Counted from the stretch's first letter, positions 26,312 through 35,335 are shown. The stretch is 64,000 nucleotides of DNA from Saccharothrix sp. (GCF_031180885.1 NZ_JAPSLK010000001.1:89104-153103), one strand, 5' to 3'. The notes: generated by a model not told the origin, from the sequence alone. Program-made: numbers and translations.

Positions 26312-28867
26312 ATGCGCCGACTAGCCATCGCGCTGGTGGCACTCGCCACCGCAGCCCTAGCCGTCCCCGGCGCGGCGTCCGCCGCCTCCGGCCTCACCGC
26401 CACGTTCAGCAGGACCGGCACCACGGGCAAGTTCGTGGTCGCCAACGCCACCACGGCCGCCGTCTCCGGCTGGTCCATCAAGTTCGACCTGCCCGCGGGC
26501 GTCACGGTCAGCGGCGCGCAGAACGCGACGACCACCCAGAACGGCACGAGGGTCACGCTCACGCCCGCCTACTACATCAACACGATCCAGGCGGGCCGCA
26601 ACACCGAGCCGTTCAGCCCGAGCTTCACGCTCAGCGCCGCCGTCGACCCGACGACCTGCACGATCAACGGCTACGACTGCGACGGCAGCGGCGACCCGCC
26701 CCCGCCGCCGGCCCCGGTCACCGCGGACTTCAGCCTCAGCGGCAGCACCGGGAAGTTCGTGGTCAACAACAACTCCGACGCCACGCTGACCGACTGGGCG
26801 ATCACCTTCACCCTGCCCACCGGCGTCACCGCGAGCGGCGCGCAGCACGGCACCATCAGCCAGAACGGCACCGCCGTGACGCTGACACCCGTGCACTACA
26901 ACAAGTCCGTCGGCGCACGCCGGTCCACCGAGCCGTACAGCCCGACGTTCACGTTGAGCCGCGCCGTCGAACCGGTGACCTGCCGGATCAACAACGCGAA
27001 CTGCGACGGCTCGCCGGACGTCCCGCCGACGGCCCCGACGAACCTCGCGTCGCCGGTGAAGACCACGAAGACCGTGTCCCTGACGTGGAACGCCTCGTCC
27101 CCCGGCTCCCTGCCGATCGCCGGCTACGAGGTCTACAACGGCACCGCCCTGGCCACCACGGTGACCGGCACCACCGCCACGGTCACCGGCCTCACCCCGA
27201 ACACCGCCTACACGTTCACGGTGAAGGCCAAGGACACCAAGGGAACGCTGTCCGGCGCCAGCAACCAACTCGCCGTCACCACCAACAACCCGGCCGACGA
27301 CACCACCCCGCCGACCGCGCCCGGCAACCTGCGCAGCACGGCGAAAGACGCGGGCAGCGTGACGCTGGCGTGGGACGCCGCCACTGACAACAAGGGCGTC
27401 GCCAACTACGACGTCTACGTCGGCACGACGGTCAAGACCACGGTCACCGGCACGACGGCCAAGGTCGACGGCCTGGCACCGTCCACGGAGTACGCGTTCT
27501 CGGTCCGGGCACGCGACCTCTACGACAACATCTCCGGGTCCAGCAACACCTTGCGAGTGTCCACTTCGGACATCGTTGGCGGGTACGCAAGGGTCGGCTA
27601 CTTCGTCCAGTGGGGCATCTACGGCCGCCAGTTCTTCGTGAAGAACCTGGACACCAACGGCGCCGCCGCGAAGCTGACCCACGTCAACTACGCGTTCGGC
27701 AACATCGACCCGGTCAACCTGACGTGCCTGCAAGGCGTCACCAAGGGCACCTCGCCCAACCCGCAGGACCCCAACCAGGGCGACGGCGCGGGTGACGCGG
27801 AAGCCGACTACAGCAGGCCGTTCAGCGCGGTTCAGTCCGTGGACGGGGTCGGGGACACCGGTTGGGAGCCGCTGCGCGGCAACTTCAACCAGCTCAAGAA
27901 GCTCAAGGCCAAGCACCCGCACCTGAAGGTCCTGATCTCGCTGGGCGGGTGGACGTACTCGAAGTACTTCTCGGACGTGGCCAAGACGGACGCGTCGCGC
28001 AAGAAGTTCGTGGCGTCGTGCCTGGACATCTACATCAAGGGCAACCTGCCGACGTACAACGCGGCGGGCGGCCCCGGTACGGCGGCGGGCATCTTCGACG
28101 GCGTCGACCTCGACTGGGAGTGGCCGGGCGCGGAAGGTCACGCGGGCAACCACATCAGCCCGGACGACAAGCGGAACAACACGCTGCTGATCGAGGAGTT
28201 CCGGCGGCAGATGGACGAGCTGAGCCGGACCACCGGCAAGCGCTACCAGCTGACCGCGTTCACCCCGGCCGACCGGGCCAAGATCGAGGCGGGCTGGGAA
28301 CTGGGCCGGGTCGCGCAGTCGATGGACATCTTCAACGTCCAGGGCTACGACTTCCACGGCTCGGGCAGCGACAACTCGTGGGAACCCAACCGAACCGGCC
28401 ACCAGGGCAACCTGTACCCGGACGCGGACGACCCGTACCCGTTCCACTTCAGCGTCGAGGACTCGGTCAACGCGTACCTGGAGGCGGGCGTGCACCCGCG
28501 CAAGATCACGGTCGGGCTGGCGTTCTACGGCCGGGGCTGGCAGGGCGTCCAGGACGGCGGGAAGAAGGGCGAGTGGCAGCCGGCGACGGGGGCGGCACCG
28601 GGGCAGTTCCAGGAGGAGGCCGGGACGCGCGGGTACTCGAACCTGATCGCCGGCGTGCCGGGTTGCACGGTGTACCACGACGAGGCGGCGGTCGCGACGT
28701 CTTGTTTCACCGGGAACGGTGGGCAGTGGTGGACGTTCGATGACGTGTGGTCGATCCAGAAGAAGACCGCTTGGTTGAAGTCGCGCGGGTTGCTGGGCGC
28801 GATGATCTGGGAGATGTCCGGTGACACCGGGACCCTGATGGGGGCGGTGGACGCCGGGCTGAAGTAG
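26312..28867 (+). CDS. Secreted multidomain GH18 chitinase
   Basis: Cleaves beta-1,4-linked GlcNAc outside the cell. The 851-residue protein begins with a Sec signal (LAIALVALATAALAVPGAASA). Two CBM2-like carbohydrate-binding modules follow (~26-125 and ~133-230), separated by a DPPPPPAP linker, then two fibronectin type III domains (~238-325 and ~330-415). The C-terminal GH18 barrel starts at GYARVGYFVQWGIYGRQF. The catalytic DGVDLDWE motif puts the acid at Glu 603. SLGGWTYSKYF and the late AMIWEMSGD are also family marks. A DasR-type site lies upstream, and a perfect hairpin follows the stop. Confidence 0.93.
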   Translation: MRRLAIALVALATAALAVPGAASAASGLTATFSRTGTTGKFVVANATTAAVSGWSIKFDLPAGVTVSGAQNATTTQNGTRVTLTPAYYINTIQAGRNTEPFSPSFTLSAAVDPTTCTINGYDCDGSGDPPPPPAPVTADFSLSGSTGKFVVNNNSDATLTDWAITFTLPTGVTASGAQHGTISQNGTAVTLTPVHYNKSVGARRSTEPYSPTFTLSRAVEPVTCRINNANCDGSPDVPPTAPTNLASPVKTTKTVSLTWNASSPGSLPIAGYEVYNGTALATTVTGTTATVTGLTPNTAYTFTVKAKDTKGTLSGASNQLAVTTNNPADDTTPPTAPGNLRSTAKDAGSVTLAWDAATDNKGVANYDVYVGTTVKTTVTGTTAKVDGLAPSTEYAFSVRARDLYDNISGSSNTLRVSTSDIVGGYARVGYFVQWGIYGRQFFVKNLDTNGAAAKLTHVNYAFGNIDPVNLTCLQGVTKGTSPNPQDPNQGDGAGDAEADYSRPFSAVQSVDGVGDTGWEPLRGNFNQLKKLKAKHPHLKVLISLGGWTYSKYFSDVAKTDASRKKFVASCLDIYIKGNLPTYNAAGGPGTAAGIFDGVDLDWEWPGAEGHAGNHISPDDKRNNTLLIEEFRRQMDELSRTTGKRYQLTAFTPADRAKIEAGWELGRVAQSMDIFNVQGYDFHGSGSDNSWEPNRTGHQGNLYPDADDPYPFHFSVEDSVNAYLEAGVHPRKITVGLAFYGRGWQGVQDGGKKGEWQPATGAAPGQFQEEAGTRGYSNLIAGVPGCTVYHDEAAVATSCFTGNGGQWWTFDDVWSIQKKTAWLKSRGLLGAMIWEMSGDTGTLMGAVDAGLK

Positions 28868-28873
28868 GCGGCG

Positions 28874-28908
28874 GTCGCTCCGGGGGCGGAGGAGGCCCCC
28901 GGAGCGAC
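28874..28908 (+). terminator. Perfect hairpin terminator after the chitinase
   Basis: A 14-bp perfect stem (GTCGCTCCGGGGGC with its complement) and a 7-nt loop GGAGGAG begin 6 bp after the stop codon. Confidence 0.85.
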
Positions 28909-29002
28909 GTCCGCACGGCGACCGGCCTTCAGGTGTTTTGTGCTGCTTGTGCGGCCGACTTTCGGTGGGACGGGGGTCGGCTCGCGTTGGGTGTCCACCC
29001 AC

Positions 29003-29102
29003 CCAACGAGACCGATCCGCCGAACCCCAGCCCCAATGAACCCAGTCCAACGAACCCAGTCCAGCGATCCCGGCCGGCGAACCCAGGCCGGCGAGCCTCA
29101 GT
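29003..29102. repeat. 14-bp degenerate minisatellite
   Basis: About seven head-to-tail units of a 14-bp sequence fill the gap. The clearest are CCAATGAACCCAGT (29033-29046), CCAACGAACCCAGT (29047-29060), CCAGCGATCCCGGC, CGGCGAACCCAGGC and CGGCGAGCCTCAGT (ending 29102). One unit upstream is 16 bp. The array covers the last codons and stop of the convergent aminotransferase gene. Confidence 0.8.
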
Positions 29103-29940
29103 ACTCGGACTCGTACAGGTCAGCCAGCTCGGCGTGGATCTCCGTCGAGTCGGGCAAGGGCTTCCCGTCCAGCGTGTGCACCCGGGTCAGCTTCCGCACG
29201 CTCGACGCCAACACCACCGCGTCCGCCCCGTACAACTCCTCCACCGCGATGGGCTCGACCTCCACCGCCCACCCCGCCCGCGAAGCAGCCCGGAACAACG
29301 CGGCCTGAGTGGTCCCCGGCAGCAACCCCAACGTGTGCGGCGGCGTCGTCAAAGTCCGCCCGCGCGCGACGACCACCGTCGAAGTCGGCCCTTCCAACAC
29401 CAACCCCGAAGACGTCGTGAACACGACCTCCGCAGCCCCCCGGCGTTCGGCTTCCCGAATCGCCGCCATGTTGACCGCGTACGACAGCGACTTGGCGCTC
29501 AGCAGCAGCCACGGCGCCCGCTCCATCAGCCCGGGCTCGATGCCCCGGTCCAACGTCACCGCCGCCAACCCCTCGGCGCGCTGCGTCAGCACCTTGGGCG
29601 AGATCTCCATCCCCAGGGCAAACGCGGTCGGCGTGCCGTCGCCGCCCTCGACACCCCGGGTCATCACCAGCTTCAAAGCGATCTCGCGGCCACCGGACCA
29701 GTTGGCCAGCACCACGTCCACCGCGCGCTCGAACCCGGCTCGGTCCGGGTCGGGCAGGTCGAGCATGGCCGCCGAACGGGCCAGGCGGTCCAGGTGGGGG
29801 CCGAGTTCCCTGGGTTTGCCGTCGACGACGAGGATCGTCTCGAAGACGCCGTCGCCGCGCATGAGTCCGAGGTCGTCGACGCGGATCAGCGGTGAGTCGG
29901 GGTCGGCCTGGGTTCCGTCGAGGAGGGCGAGCACGCGCAT
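29098..29940 (-). CDS. Class IV aminotransferase (PabC-like)
   Basis: A 280-residue fold-type IV PLP enzyme. The PLP lysine is in WLLLSAKSLSYAVNM, the phosphate loop is LLPGTTQAALF, and the small N-terminal domain has RGDGVFETILV. VVFTTSSGLVLEGPTSTVVV completes the usual D-amino-acid/4-amino-4-deoxychorismate lyase layout. It is the orthologue of Rv0812 by position; that protein is assigned to 4-aminobenzoate or branched-chain and D-amino acid groups, and I cannot choose. It starts at ATG 29940, divergent from the Nur-like gene with only 34 bp between. Its stop lies in a minisatellite. Confidence 0.85.
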   Translation of the reverse strand: MRVLALLDGTQADPDSPLIRVDDLGLMRGDGVFETILVVDGKPRELGPHLDRLARSAAMLDLPDPDRAGFERAVDVVLANWSGGREIALKLVMTRGVEGGDGTPTAFALGMEISPKVLTQRAEGLAAVTLDRGIEPGLMERAPWLLLSAKSLSYAVNMAAIREAERRGAAEVVFTTSSGLVLEGPTSTVVVARGRTLTTPPHTLGLLPGTTQAALFRAASRAGWAVEVEPIAVEELYGADAVVLASSVRKLTRVHTLDGKPLPDSTEIHAELADLYESEY

Positions 29941-29961
29941 ACCGTGAGACTACTCACGCTC

Positions 29962-29967
29962 TACCAT
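29962..29967 (+). promoter_or_regulatory. -10 hexamer for leaderless nur transcript
   Basis: TACCAT lies 7 bp before the GTG start at 29975, with no Shine-Dalgarno between, as for leaderless actinobacterial mRNAs. Confidence 0.4.
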
Positions 29968-29974
29968 CGGGTCC

Positions 29975-30412
29975 GTGGACACCGCGAGCGGCCCGAAAGC
30001 CCTGCGCAAGACACTGCACGACCGCGGGATGCGGATGACGCCCCAGCGCCAGCTCGTGCTGGACGCGGTGCGCGAACTCGGCCACGCCACGCCGGAGCAG
30101 ATCTGCCAGCGCGTGCAGGCCACCGCGCCCACGGTCAACATCACGACCGTCTACCGGACGCTGGACCTGCTCGACCGGCTCGGCATGGTCCGGCACACCC
30201 ACTTGGGCCACGGCGCGCCCACGTACTCCGTGCACGAGCACGAGCACGTGCACCTGGTCTGCCACAAGTGCGGCCGGGTGGACGAGGCGCCGTGCGACCT
30301 GCTGGCCCCGGTGGCCGGAACACTCCGGGACCGGTACGGGTTCGAACTGGATGCGAGCCACCTCGCGCTGTCGGGCACGTGCCGTGACTGCCTCAAGGAG
30401 AACGACCAGTGA
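29975..30412 (+). CDS. Fur-family regulator, Nur-like (nickel)
   Basis: A 145-residue winged-helix metalloregulator. The DNA-binding half has MRMTPQRQLVLDAVRELGHATPEQI and NITTVYRTLDLL. The metal half has HTHLGHGAPTY (His 74, 76, 79), the His-rich HEHEHVHLVCHKC and two CxxC pairs (96/99 and 136/139). By alignment from memory, His 74, 76 and 129 correspond to the square-planar nickel ligands of Streptomyces Nur, and His 37 to its second site. Nur represses nickel uptake and Fe-SOD genes when nickel is plentiful. The stop overlaps the GTG of ygfZ by 4 bp. Confidence 0.8.
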   Translation: MDTASGPKALRKTLHDRGMRMTPQRQLVLDAVRELGHATPEQICQRVQATAPTVNITTVYRTLDLLDRLGMVRHTHLGHGAPTYSVHEHEHVHLVCHKCGRVDEAPCDLLAPVAGTLRDRYGFELDASHLALSGTCRDCLKENDQ

Positions 30413-31500
30413 ACTCACCGCTGCTGACCGCACCCGGCGCCGTCGCCCCGTTCGAGGGGTCGGTCGACCCGGGCGTGCCGTGGCACTTCGGCGACCCGTT
30501 CGCCGAGCAGCGGTCGGCGGCGCGGTCGGTGGCCGTGTTCGACCGGTCACACCGGGCGCTGATCGCGGTCCCGGGCGAGGACCGGTTGAAGTGGCTGCAC
30601 TCGCTCACCAGCCAGCACTTCGAGGCGCTGCCCGAGGGCGGGGCGACCGAAATGCTCATCCTGGACGTGCAGGGGCGGGTCGAGCACCACGCGGTGGTGG
30701 CGAACGTCGGCGGCGTGGTCTACCTGGACACCGAGGCGGCCACCGCCGGTCCGCTGCTGGCGTACCTGACCAAGATGGTGTTCTGGTCCAAGGTCGAGCC
30801 CCGGGACGCGACGAACGAGCTGGCGGTCCTGAGCGTGGTCGGGCCGGAGATCGCGGGGCTGTTCGAGAAGCTGGGGCTGCCGCTGCCGGCGAAGCTGGGC
30901 GTCGAGGCGCTGCCGGAGGGCGGGTTCGTCAGGCGGATGCCGTGGCCGGGCCAGGACGCCGTGGATTTCGTGGTGCCGCGTGGCGACCTGGTGAGCTGGT
31001 GGGAGAAGCTGACCGACGCGGGCGCGCGTCCGGCCGGGAGCTGGGCCTTCGAGGCGCTGCGGGTGGAGTCGCTGCGGCCCCGGCTGGGCGTGGACACCGA
31101 CGAGAAGACCATCCCGCACGAGGTGAACTGGATCGGGTCGGCGGTGCACCTGGACAAGGGCTGCTACCGGGGCCAGGAGACGGTCTCGAAGGTGCACAAC
31201 GTGGGCCGGCCGCCGCGGCGGATGCTGCTGCTGCACCTGGACGGGTCGCGCGAGGTGCAGCCGGAGACCGGTGACCCGGTGGTCGCGGGTGACCGGGTGG
31301 TGGGCCGGGTCGGGTCCGTCGCCCTGCACCACGAGCTGGGACCGATCGCGTTGGCGCTGGTCAAGCGGTCCGTACCGGTTGAGACCGAGCTGCTGGTGGG
31401 CACGGAGGACCGGGTCGTGCAGGCGAACGTGGACCCCGATTCCGTCCCGCCGGACACCCCGGGGCTCGGTCGTGAGGCGGCCCGAAACCTGGGACGTTAG
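30409..31500 (+). CDS. ygfZ: Folate-binding protein YgfZ (GcvT-like)
   Basis: A 363-residue GcvT-fold protein that helps make or repair iron-sulfur clusters with tetrahydrofolate. The YgfZ signature KGCYRGQETVSKVHN is present with its cysteine. The N-terminal half has DRSHRALIAVPGEDRLKWLHSLTSQ, and the C-terminal barrel has GDPVVAGDRVVGRVGSVALHHELGPIALALVKR. It is translationally coupled to the nickel-type Fur regulator. Confidence 0.9.
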   Translation: MNSPLLTAPGAVAPFEGSVDPGVPWHFGDPFAEQRSAARSVAVFDRSHRALIAVPGEDRLKWLHSLTSQHFEALPEGGATEMLILDVQGRVEHHAVVANVGGVVYLDTEAATAGPLLAYLTKMVFWSKVEPRDATNELAVLSVVGPEIAGLFEKLGLPLPAKLGVEALPEGGFVRRMPWPGQDAVDFVVPRGDLVSWWEKLTDAGARPAGSWAFEALRVESLRPRLGVDTDEKTIPHEVNWIGSAVHLDKGCYRGQETVSKVHNVGRPPRRMLLLHLDGSREVQPETGDPVVAGDRVVGRVGSVALHHELGPIALALVKRSVPVETELLVGTEDRVVQANVDPDSVPPDTPGLGREAARNLGR

Positions 31501-31540
31501 AAGGGGTTCCAGACCGCCGTTGTGTGCCAGGATCACGACT

Positions 31541-32389
31541 ATGTCGCGACCCGGTTCACACGGCACGCTGCTCACCGTCGCCCCCACCGGGGCCGAGCAC
31601 GCGAAGGCCGACGTCCCCCAGCTGCCCGTCACCCTGGACGAACTCGTCACCACCGCCGAGGCCTGCGAGCAGGTCGGCGCGGCGATGATCCACGTCCACA
31701 TCCGGGGCGCGGACACCCTGCCGACGCTGGACCTCGGCCTGCTCAAGGACACCGTGGCCGCGCTGCGGGAGCGCACCTCGCTGATCGTGCAGCTGTCCAC
31801 CGGCGGCGCGGTGACCGACCCCGAGGCGGACCGGCTGCGGGTGCTCGACGCCCTGCCGGACTCGGCGTCCTGCACGATGGGGACGGTGAACTTCGGCGAG
31901 GACGTCTTCCTGAACCGGTGGGAGTTCGTCGTCGCGCTGCACAAGACCATGCAGGAACGCGGGATCGTGCCGGAGTACGAGATCTTCGACATCGGCCAGC
32001 TCGCGTCCCTGAACCGGTTGCTGGACAAGCACGGCCTCCCCGCGGGGGGCAAGGTGCACGTCGACCTCGTCATGGGCGTGCCGGGCGGTATGCCGGGTGA
32101 CGTGGAAACAATGGTCGCGGCGCTGCGCCTGCTGCCCGACGGCGCGTCCTTCTCGGCGACCGGGATCGGGCGCACCACGCTGCCGGTGATGCTGGCCGCG
32201 TTGAGCGCGGGCGGTCACCTGCGCGTAGGCATGGAAGACACCATTTCCTACGCCAAGGGGCAGCCTGTGCGGGACAACGCGCAGCTCGTGGCGCGTGCGG
32301 CGGGGCTGGCGAAGATCGCCCAGCGGCCGCCGCTGTCACCGGCCGAAGCGCGGGAACTACTCGGCGTGCACAGTCCGGTACAGGTTTGA
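31541..32389 (+). CDS. BKACE family beta-keto acid cleavage enzyme
   Basis: A 282-residue TIM barrel of the former DUF849 group, typified by 3-keto-5-aminohexanoate cleavage enzyme. These zinc enzymes condense a beta-keto acid with acetyl-CoA and split it. Zinc-ligand HVH (AAMIHVHIRG), LIVQLSTGG, TMGTVNFGEDVF and the late VGMEDTISYAKGQPVRDNAQLV are visible. The ATG at 31541 has no clear Shine-Dalgarno. The substrate is unknown for this branch, and no lysine-fermentation genes are nearby. Confidence 0.88.
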   Translation: MSRPGSHGTLLTVAPTGAEHAKADVPQLPVTLDELVTTAEACEQVGAAMIHVHIRGADTLPTLDLGLLKDTVAALRERTSLIVQLSTGGAVTDPEADRLRVLDALPDSASCTMGTVNFGEDVFLNRWEFVVALHKTMQERGIVPEYEIFDIGQLASLNRLLDKHGLPAGGKVHVDLVMGVPGGMPGDVETMVAALRLLPDGASFSATGIGRTTLPVMLAALSAGGHLRVGMEDTISYAKGQPVRDNAQLVARAAGLAKIAQRPPLSPAEARELLGVHSPVQV

Positions 32390-32410
32390 GACAACTTTGG
32401 AAGCAGGTTT

Positions 32411-33031
32411 GTGTTGGCGGGTGGGCAGGAACTACCTCAGGATGAGTACGTGATCGAGGTGCGTCCTGGTGGGCGCCGGCGGATCGACCGGGTTCTCGCC
32501 CCCGGCTACACCGAGGGGATCGAGCGGCTCCCGCTCGCCGACGTGCGCGCCCTGCGTGACGAGGCGGCTCAGGAGGAGACCGACCTGTCGTACCTGCGGC
32601 GGCTGCTGCACGCGCGGATCGACATCGTCCGGGCCGAGCAGGCGCGGCGGACGTCGGGCGGTTCGGCGGTGGTCGACCAGCTCGCGACGATCCTGGCGTC
32701 CAACGCGGTCGGTCCGGCGACCGGCCTGGGCCGCTACCAGACGCAGGAGCCGTCCCGGGCGGAGGCGCACCGGCGGCACGTCGAGGCCCTGGTCTCGGAC
32801 GTGGACCTGTCGGACGTGTCGGCGCTGTCGGACGACAAGCTGGACCTGGCGCTGCGCACGTTCGTCAACGAGGAGGCCTCGGTCTCCACGCGGCGGCGCG
32901 AGGTCCAGGTCGTGGTCGACCGCCTGAACGCCGAGATCGCGGCCCGGTACCAGAGCGGCAGCGCGTCGGTGGACGAGCTGCTGGCGGCCGAGCGGGGCTG
33001 GCCGACGAACCCGGGTCGCTCCAAGGACTGA
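32411..33031 (+). CDS. rsiG: RsiG/AmfC-type c-di-GMP-dependent anti-sigma factor
   Basis: A 206-residue protein matching the AmfC/RsiG group. In streptomycetes RsiG with two c-di-GMP holds the sporulation sigma factor WhiG. The c-di-GMP motif E-x3-S-x2-R-x3-Q-x3-D occurs twice on predicted antiparallel helices. The second is perfect (EASVSTRRREVQVVVD). The first has His for Gln (ETDLSYLRRLLHARID). The N-terminal ~50 residues (VIEVRPGGRRRIDRVLAPGYTEGI) fit the group. It starts with GTG 21 bp after the BKACE gene. WhiG is not in the window. Confidence 0.85.
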   Translation: MLAGGQELPQDEYVIEVRPGGRRRIDRVLAPGYTEGIERLPLADVRALRDEAAQEETDLSYLRRLLHARIDIVRAEQARRTSGGSAVVDQLATILASNAVGPATGLGRYQTQEPSRAEAHRRHVEALVSDVDLSDVSALSDDKLDLALRTFVNEEASVSTRRREVQVVVDRLNAEIAARYQSGSASVDELLAAERGWPTNPGRSKD

Positions 33032-33143
33032 TCGCGGTGTTCGATTGCCGCGAGTCCGTCACGGCGGCTCGACCGCCTGGCAGTCGGCTCACATGCTGGG
33101 AGCAGACTCCCGGATGGTGGGCGCGCCGGCCTAGCGTGCCGGT

Positions 33144-34295
33144 ATGGGGTACCGCTGGGTGGTTCTGGCCGTCGGCGCACTGGCGCAGGGCACGAACGCG
33201 GCGGTGTTCCTCGGCCTCCCGGCCATCAGCCCCGCCCTGCGCGCCCACTTCGACCTGACCCTGCCCGAGGTCGGCCTCCTGCTCGGCGCGGTCAACCTGG
33301 GCACGATGCTGACCCTGGTGGCGTGGGGCGCCGCCGCCGACCGCCGGGGCGAGCGGCTGGTGATGACCATCGGCGGGGCCGGTGCCGCCGCGTGCCTGGC
33401 CCTGGCAGCGCTGGGCGGTCCGTGGATGGCCGGGCTGGCGCTTGTCGGTGTCGGGCTCTTCGGGGCCAGCGTGAACGCGGCGAGCGGCCGGGCCGTGATG
33501 ACGTGGTTCCCGGCGGGCTCGCGCGGCCTGGCCATGGGCATCCGCCAGACCGCCACTCCCCTCGGCGCCGCCGCGACCGCGGCCGTGCTGCCGGTTGTGG
33601 CTGTTCAGGCCGGGGTGCCGGCGGCTTTCCTGGCCTTGGCGGGGTTCACCGGGTTCGTCGCGGTCCTGGTCGCCCTGCTGGTGCGGGAGCCGCCGGGGGC
33701 GGTCCGGGCGAAGGGCCGGCACGGCCTGGTTCTCGGTGATCGGGCATTGCTGCGGTTGAGCACGGCGAGCGGGCTGCTGGTGGTCCCGCAGTTCACCGCC
33801 GCGGCCCTGATGGTCGAGTTGCTGCACGACCACCGGGGGCTGGCGGTCGGGGTGGCGGCGGGGCTGTTCGCGGTCGCGCAGGTGGCGGGCGGGTTCGGGC
33901 GGCTGGCGGTCGGGGTGTGGTCGGACCGGGTGCGCAGCCGGGTGGGGCCGTTGAAGGTGGTCAGCGTGCTGGTCGCGGCGGGCTTCGCGGCGTGCGCGGC
34001 GCTGGACCGGGCCCCGGTGTGGGTCTTGGCGGTGGTCCTGGTGCCCACGGCCGCGCTGGCGCTGTGCTGGAACGGCCTGGCGGTCACGGCGGCGGCCGAG
34101 ATGGCGCCCGAGGGCAGCAGCGGGACGGCGCTGGGGATGCAGAACACCGCCAACTACCTCAGCGCGACGCTGACGCCCCCGGTGGCCGGTTGGGTGGCCG
34201 CGACCGTCGGCTGGCCGGCCGCGCTCCTCCTGGCCGCCACAGCGGCCACGGCGGCCCGCTTCCTGCTCTCGCGGACACGCCAACCCGTGCGCTAG
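33144..34295 (+). CDS. MFS transporter
   Basis: A 383-residue major facilitator with about 12 helices. The loop 2-3 motif A is present as WGAAADRRGERLVM, and the matching second-half loop is VGVWSDRVRSRVG. QTATPLGAAATAAVLPVV and MQNTANYLSATLTPPVAGWVAA are helix 5 and helix 11 regions. The ATG lies 6 bp after a TAGCGT hexamer, so the mRNA may be leaderless. The substrate cannot be read from sequence. Its last 4 bp overlap the convergent DUF8083 gene. Confidence 0.85.
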   Translation: MGYRWVVLAVGALAQGTNAAVFLGLPAISPALRAHFDLTLPEVGLLLGAVNLGTMLTLVAWGAAADRRGERLVMTIGGAGAAACLALAALGGPWMAGLALVGVGLFGASVNAASGRAVMTWFPAGSRGLAMGIRQTATPLGAAATAAVLPVVAVQAGVPAAFLALAGFTGFVAVLVALLVREPPGAVRAKGRHGLVLGDRALLRLSTASGLLVVPQFTAAALMVELLHDHRGLAVGVAAGLFAVAQVAGGFGRLAVGVWSDRVRSRVGPLKVVSVLVAAGFAACAALDRAPVWVLAVVLVPTAALALCWNGLAVTAAAEMAPEGSSGTALGMQNTANYLSATLTPPVAGWVAATVGWPAALLLAATAATAARFLLSRTRQPVR

Positions 34296-35173
34296 CCGTG
34301 GCGTTCGCGACGGGCCAGCTCGCCCCAGAAGTCCCGAAGTTGTTCGTAGCGGAGGGCCACCTCTTCGGCGTCCCCGGTTTCCAGGGCGTCCACGATCGCG
34401 TTCACGTCCTGGGCCGACGTGTCCTCCAGCAGCTCCTTGTCGTCCATGAGCTGCACCAGGCCGCCGTAGTCGAGTTCCACCGCCGCGTCCGCCGCGAAGT
34501 GGTCCAGCCAGCGAGCCGTGTCGGCGAGGACCTTGGCCGGTCCCTCGTCGCCCAACGAGCGGGAAACGACCTTGTGGGCCCTCGCCACCCTGCGCCGGGC
34601 GTCCGGCATCGACGCCCGCCACGACACCTGGCGCTCCGGGTCGTCCTGCGGGGCCAGCACGATCCGCCGCGCGTCCGGGTCGACCAGGGAGAACCACGGC
34701 AGGGGCACGGTCCAGGTCGTGGAGATCACGTGGACCGCCCCGCGGGTCAGCTCCGCCATCACGGCCGACGCCCGGGACCTGATCGCCTCCGGCGGCACGG
34801 ACAGCGCCGCCTCCTGGAGCACCGGGGTCGAGGTCGCCAGGAAGCCCACCAGGGCCGCCGCCGACCTCGCCCGGAGGTCCAGCGGGCACACCAGCGGACC
34901 GGGGCCGACTTCGCCGGGCACCTCGGCGGGGCTCAGGGTCAGCACGTCGAAGGGCGCGTCGGGGGCGACGCTGCCGTCCGACCGCTCGCCGGGCAGCAGC
35001 CGGGGCGGTCGGGCCAGTTGTGATCGGAGCCACAGCCCGCGCTCACGGGGTCCGGCGTCCGCCCGGCTCAACGGCCCCGCTTCCAGGGCTTTCCGCACCT
35101 GGTCGGCCAACGGTGCGTCAAGAGCCGACAGCGGTTCGTACACCCTGAGGTAGGCGACGAACGGTCGAGGCAC
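34292..35173 (-). CDS. DUF8083 conserved actinobacterial protein
   Basis: A 293-residue soluble protein starting MPRPFVAYLRVYEPLSALD at GTG 35173. It has the outline of the DUF8083 family conserved in actinobacteria (Rv0811c by position). A trace of domain sense is seen in STTWTVPLPWFSLVDPDARRIVL and an acidic helical end (DVNAIVDALETGDAEEVALRYEQLRDFW). No catalytic motif is recognised. It is single and convergent with the MFS gene, and the DUF3073 gene is divergent 160 bp away. Confidence 0.7.
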   Translation of the reverse strand: MPRPFVAYLRVYEPLSALDAPLADQVRKALEAGPLSRADAGPRERGLWLRSQLARPPRLLPGERSDGSVAPDAPFDVLTLSPAEVPGEVGPGPLVCPLDLRARSAAALVGFLATSTPVLQEAALSVPPEAIRSRASAVMAELTRGAVHVISTTWTVPLPWFSLVDPDARRIVLAPQDDPERQVSWRASMPDARRRVARAHKVVSRSLGDEGPAKVLADTARWLDHFAADAAVELDYGGLVQLMDDKELLEDTSAQDVNAIVDALETGDAEEVALRYEQLRDFWGELARRERHG

Positions 35174-35335
35174 CCGCGCATCCTCCCACGCGGAAGATTG
35201 GCGGCACGTCTCACGCCTACCGCGTCGCGAGGAACCCCTTCGACACGGTACGGTAGTTACCAGGAACTAGTTGTCGAGACGAGTGGGGCCGCCGTTCCCC
35301 CGGCCGCCCCCGTCCCTGTGCGAGGGGGTCGAGCC

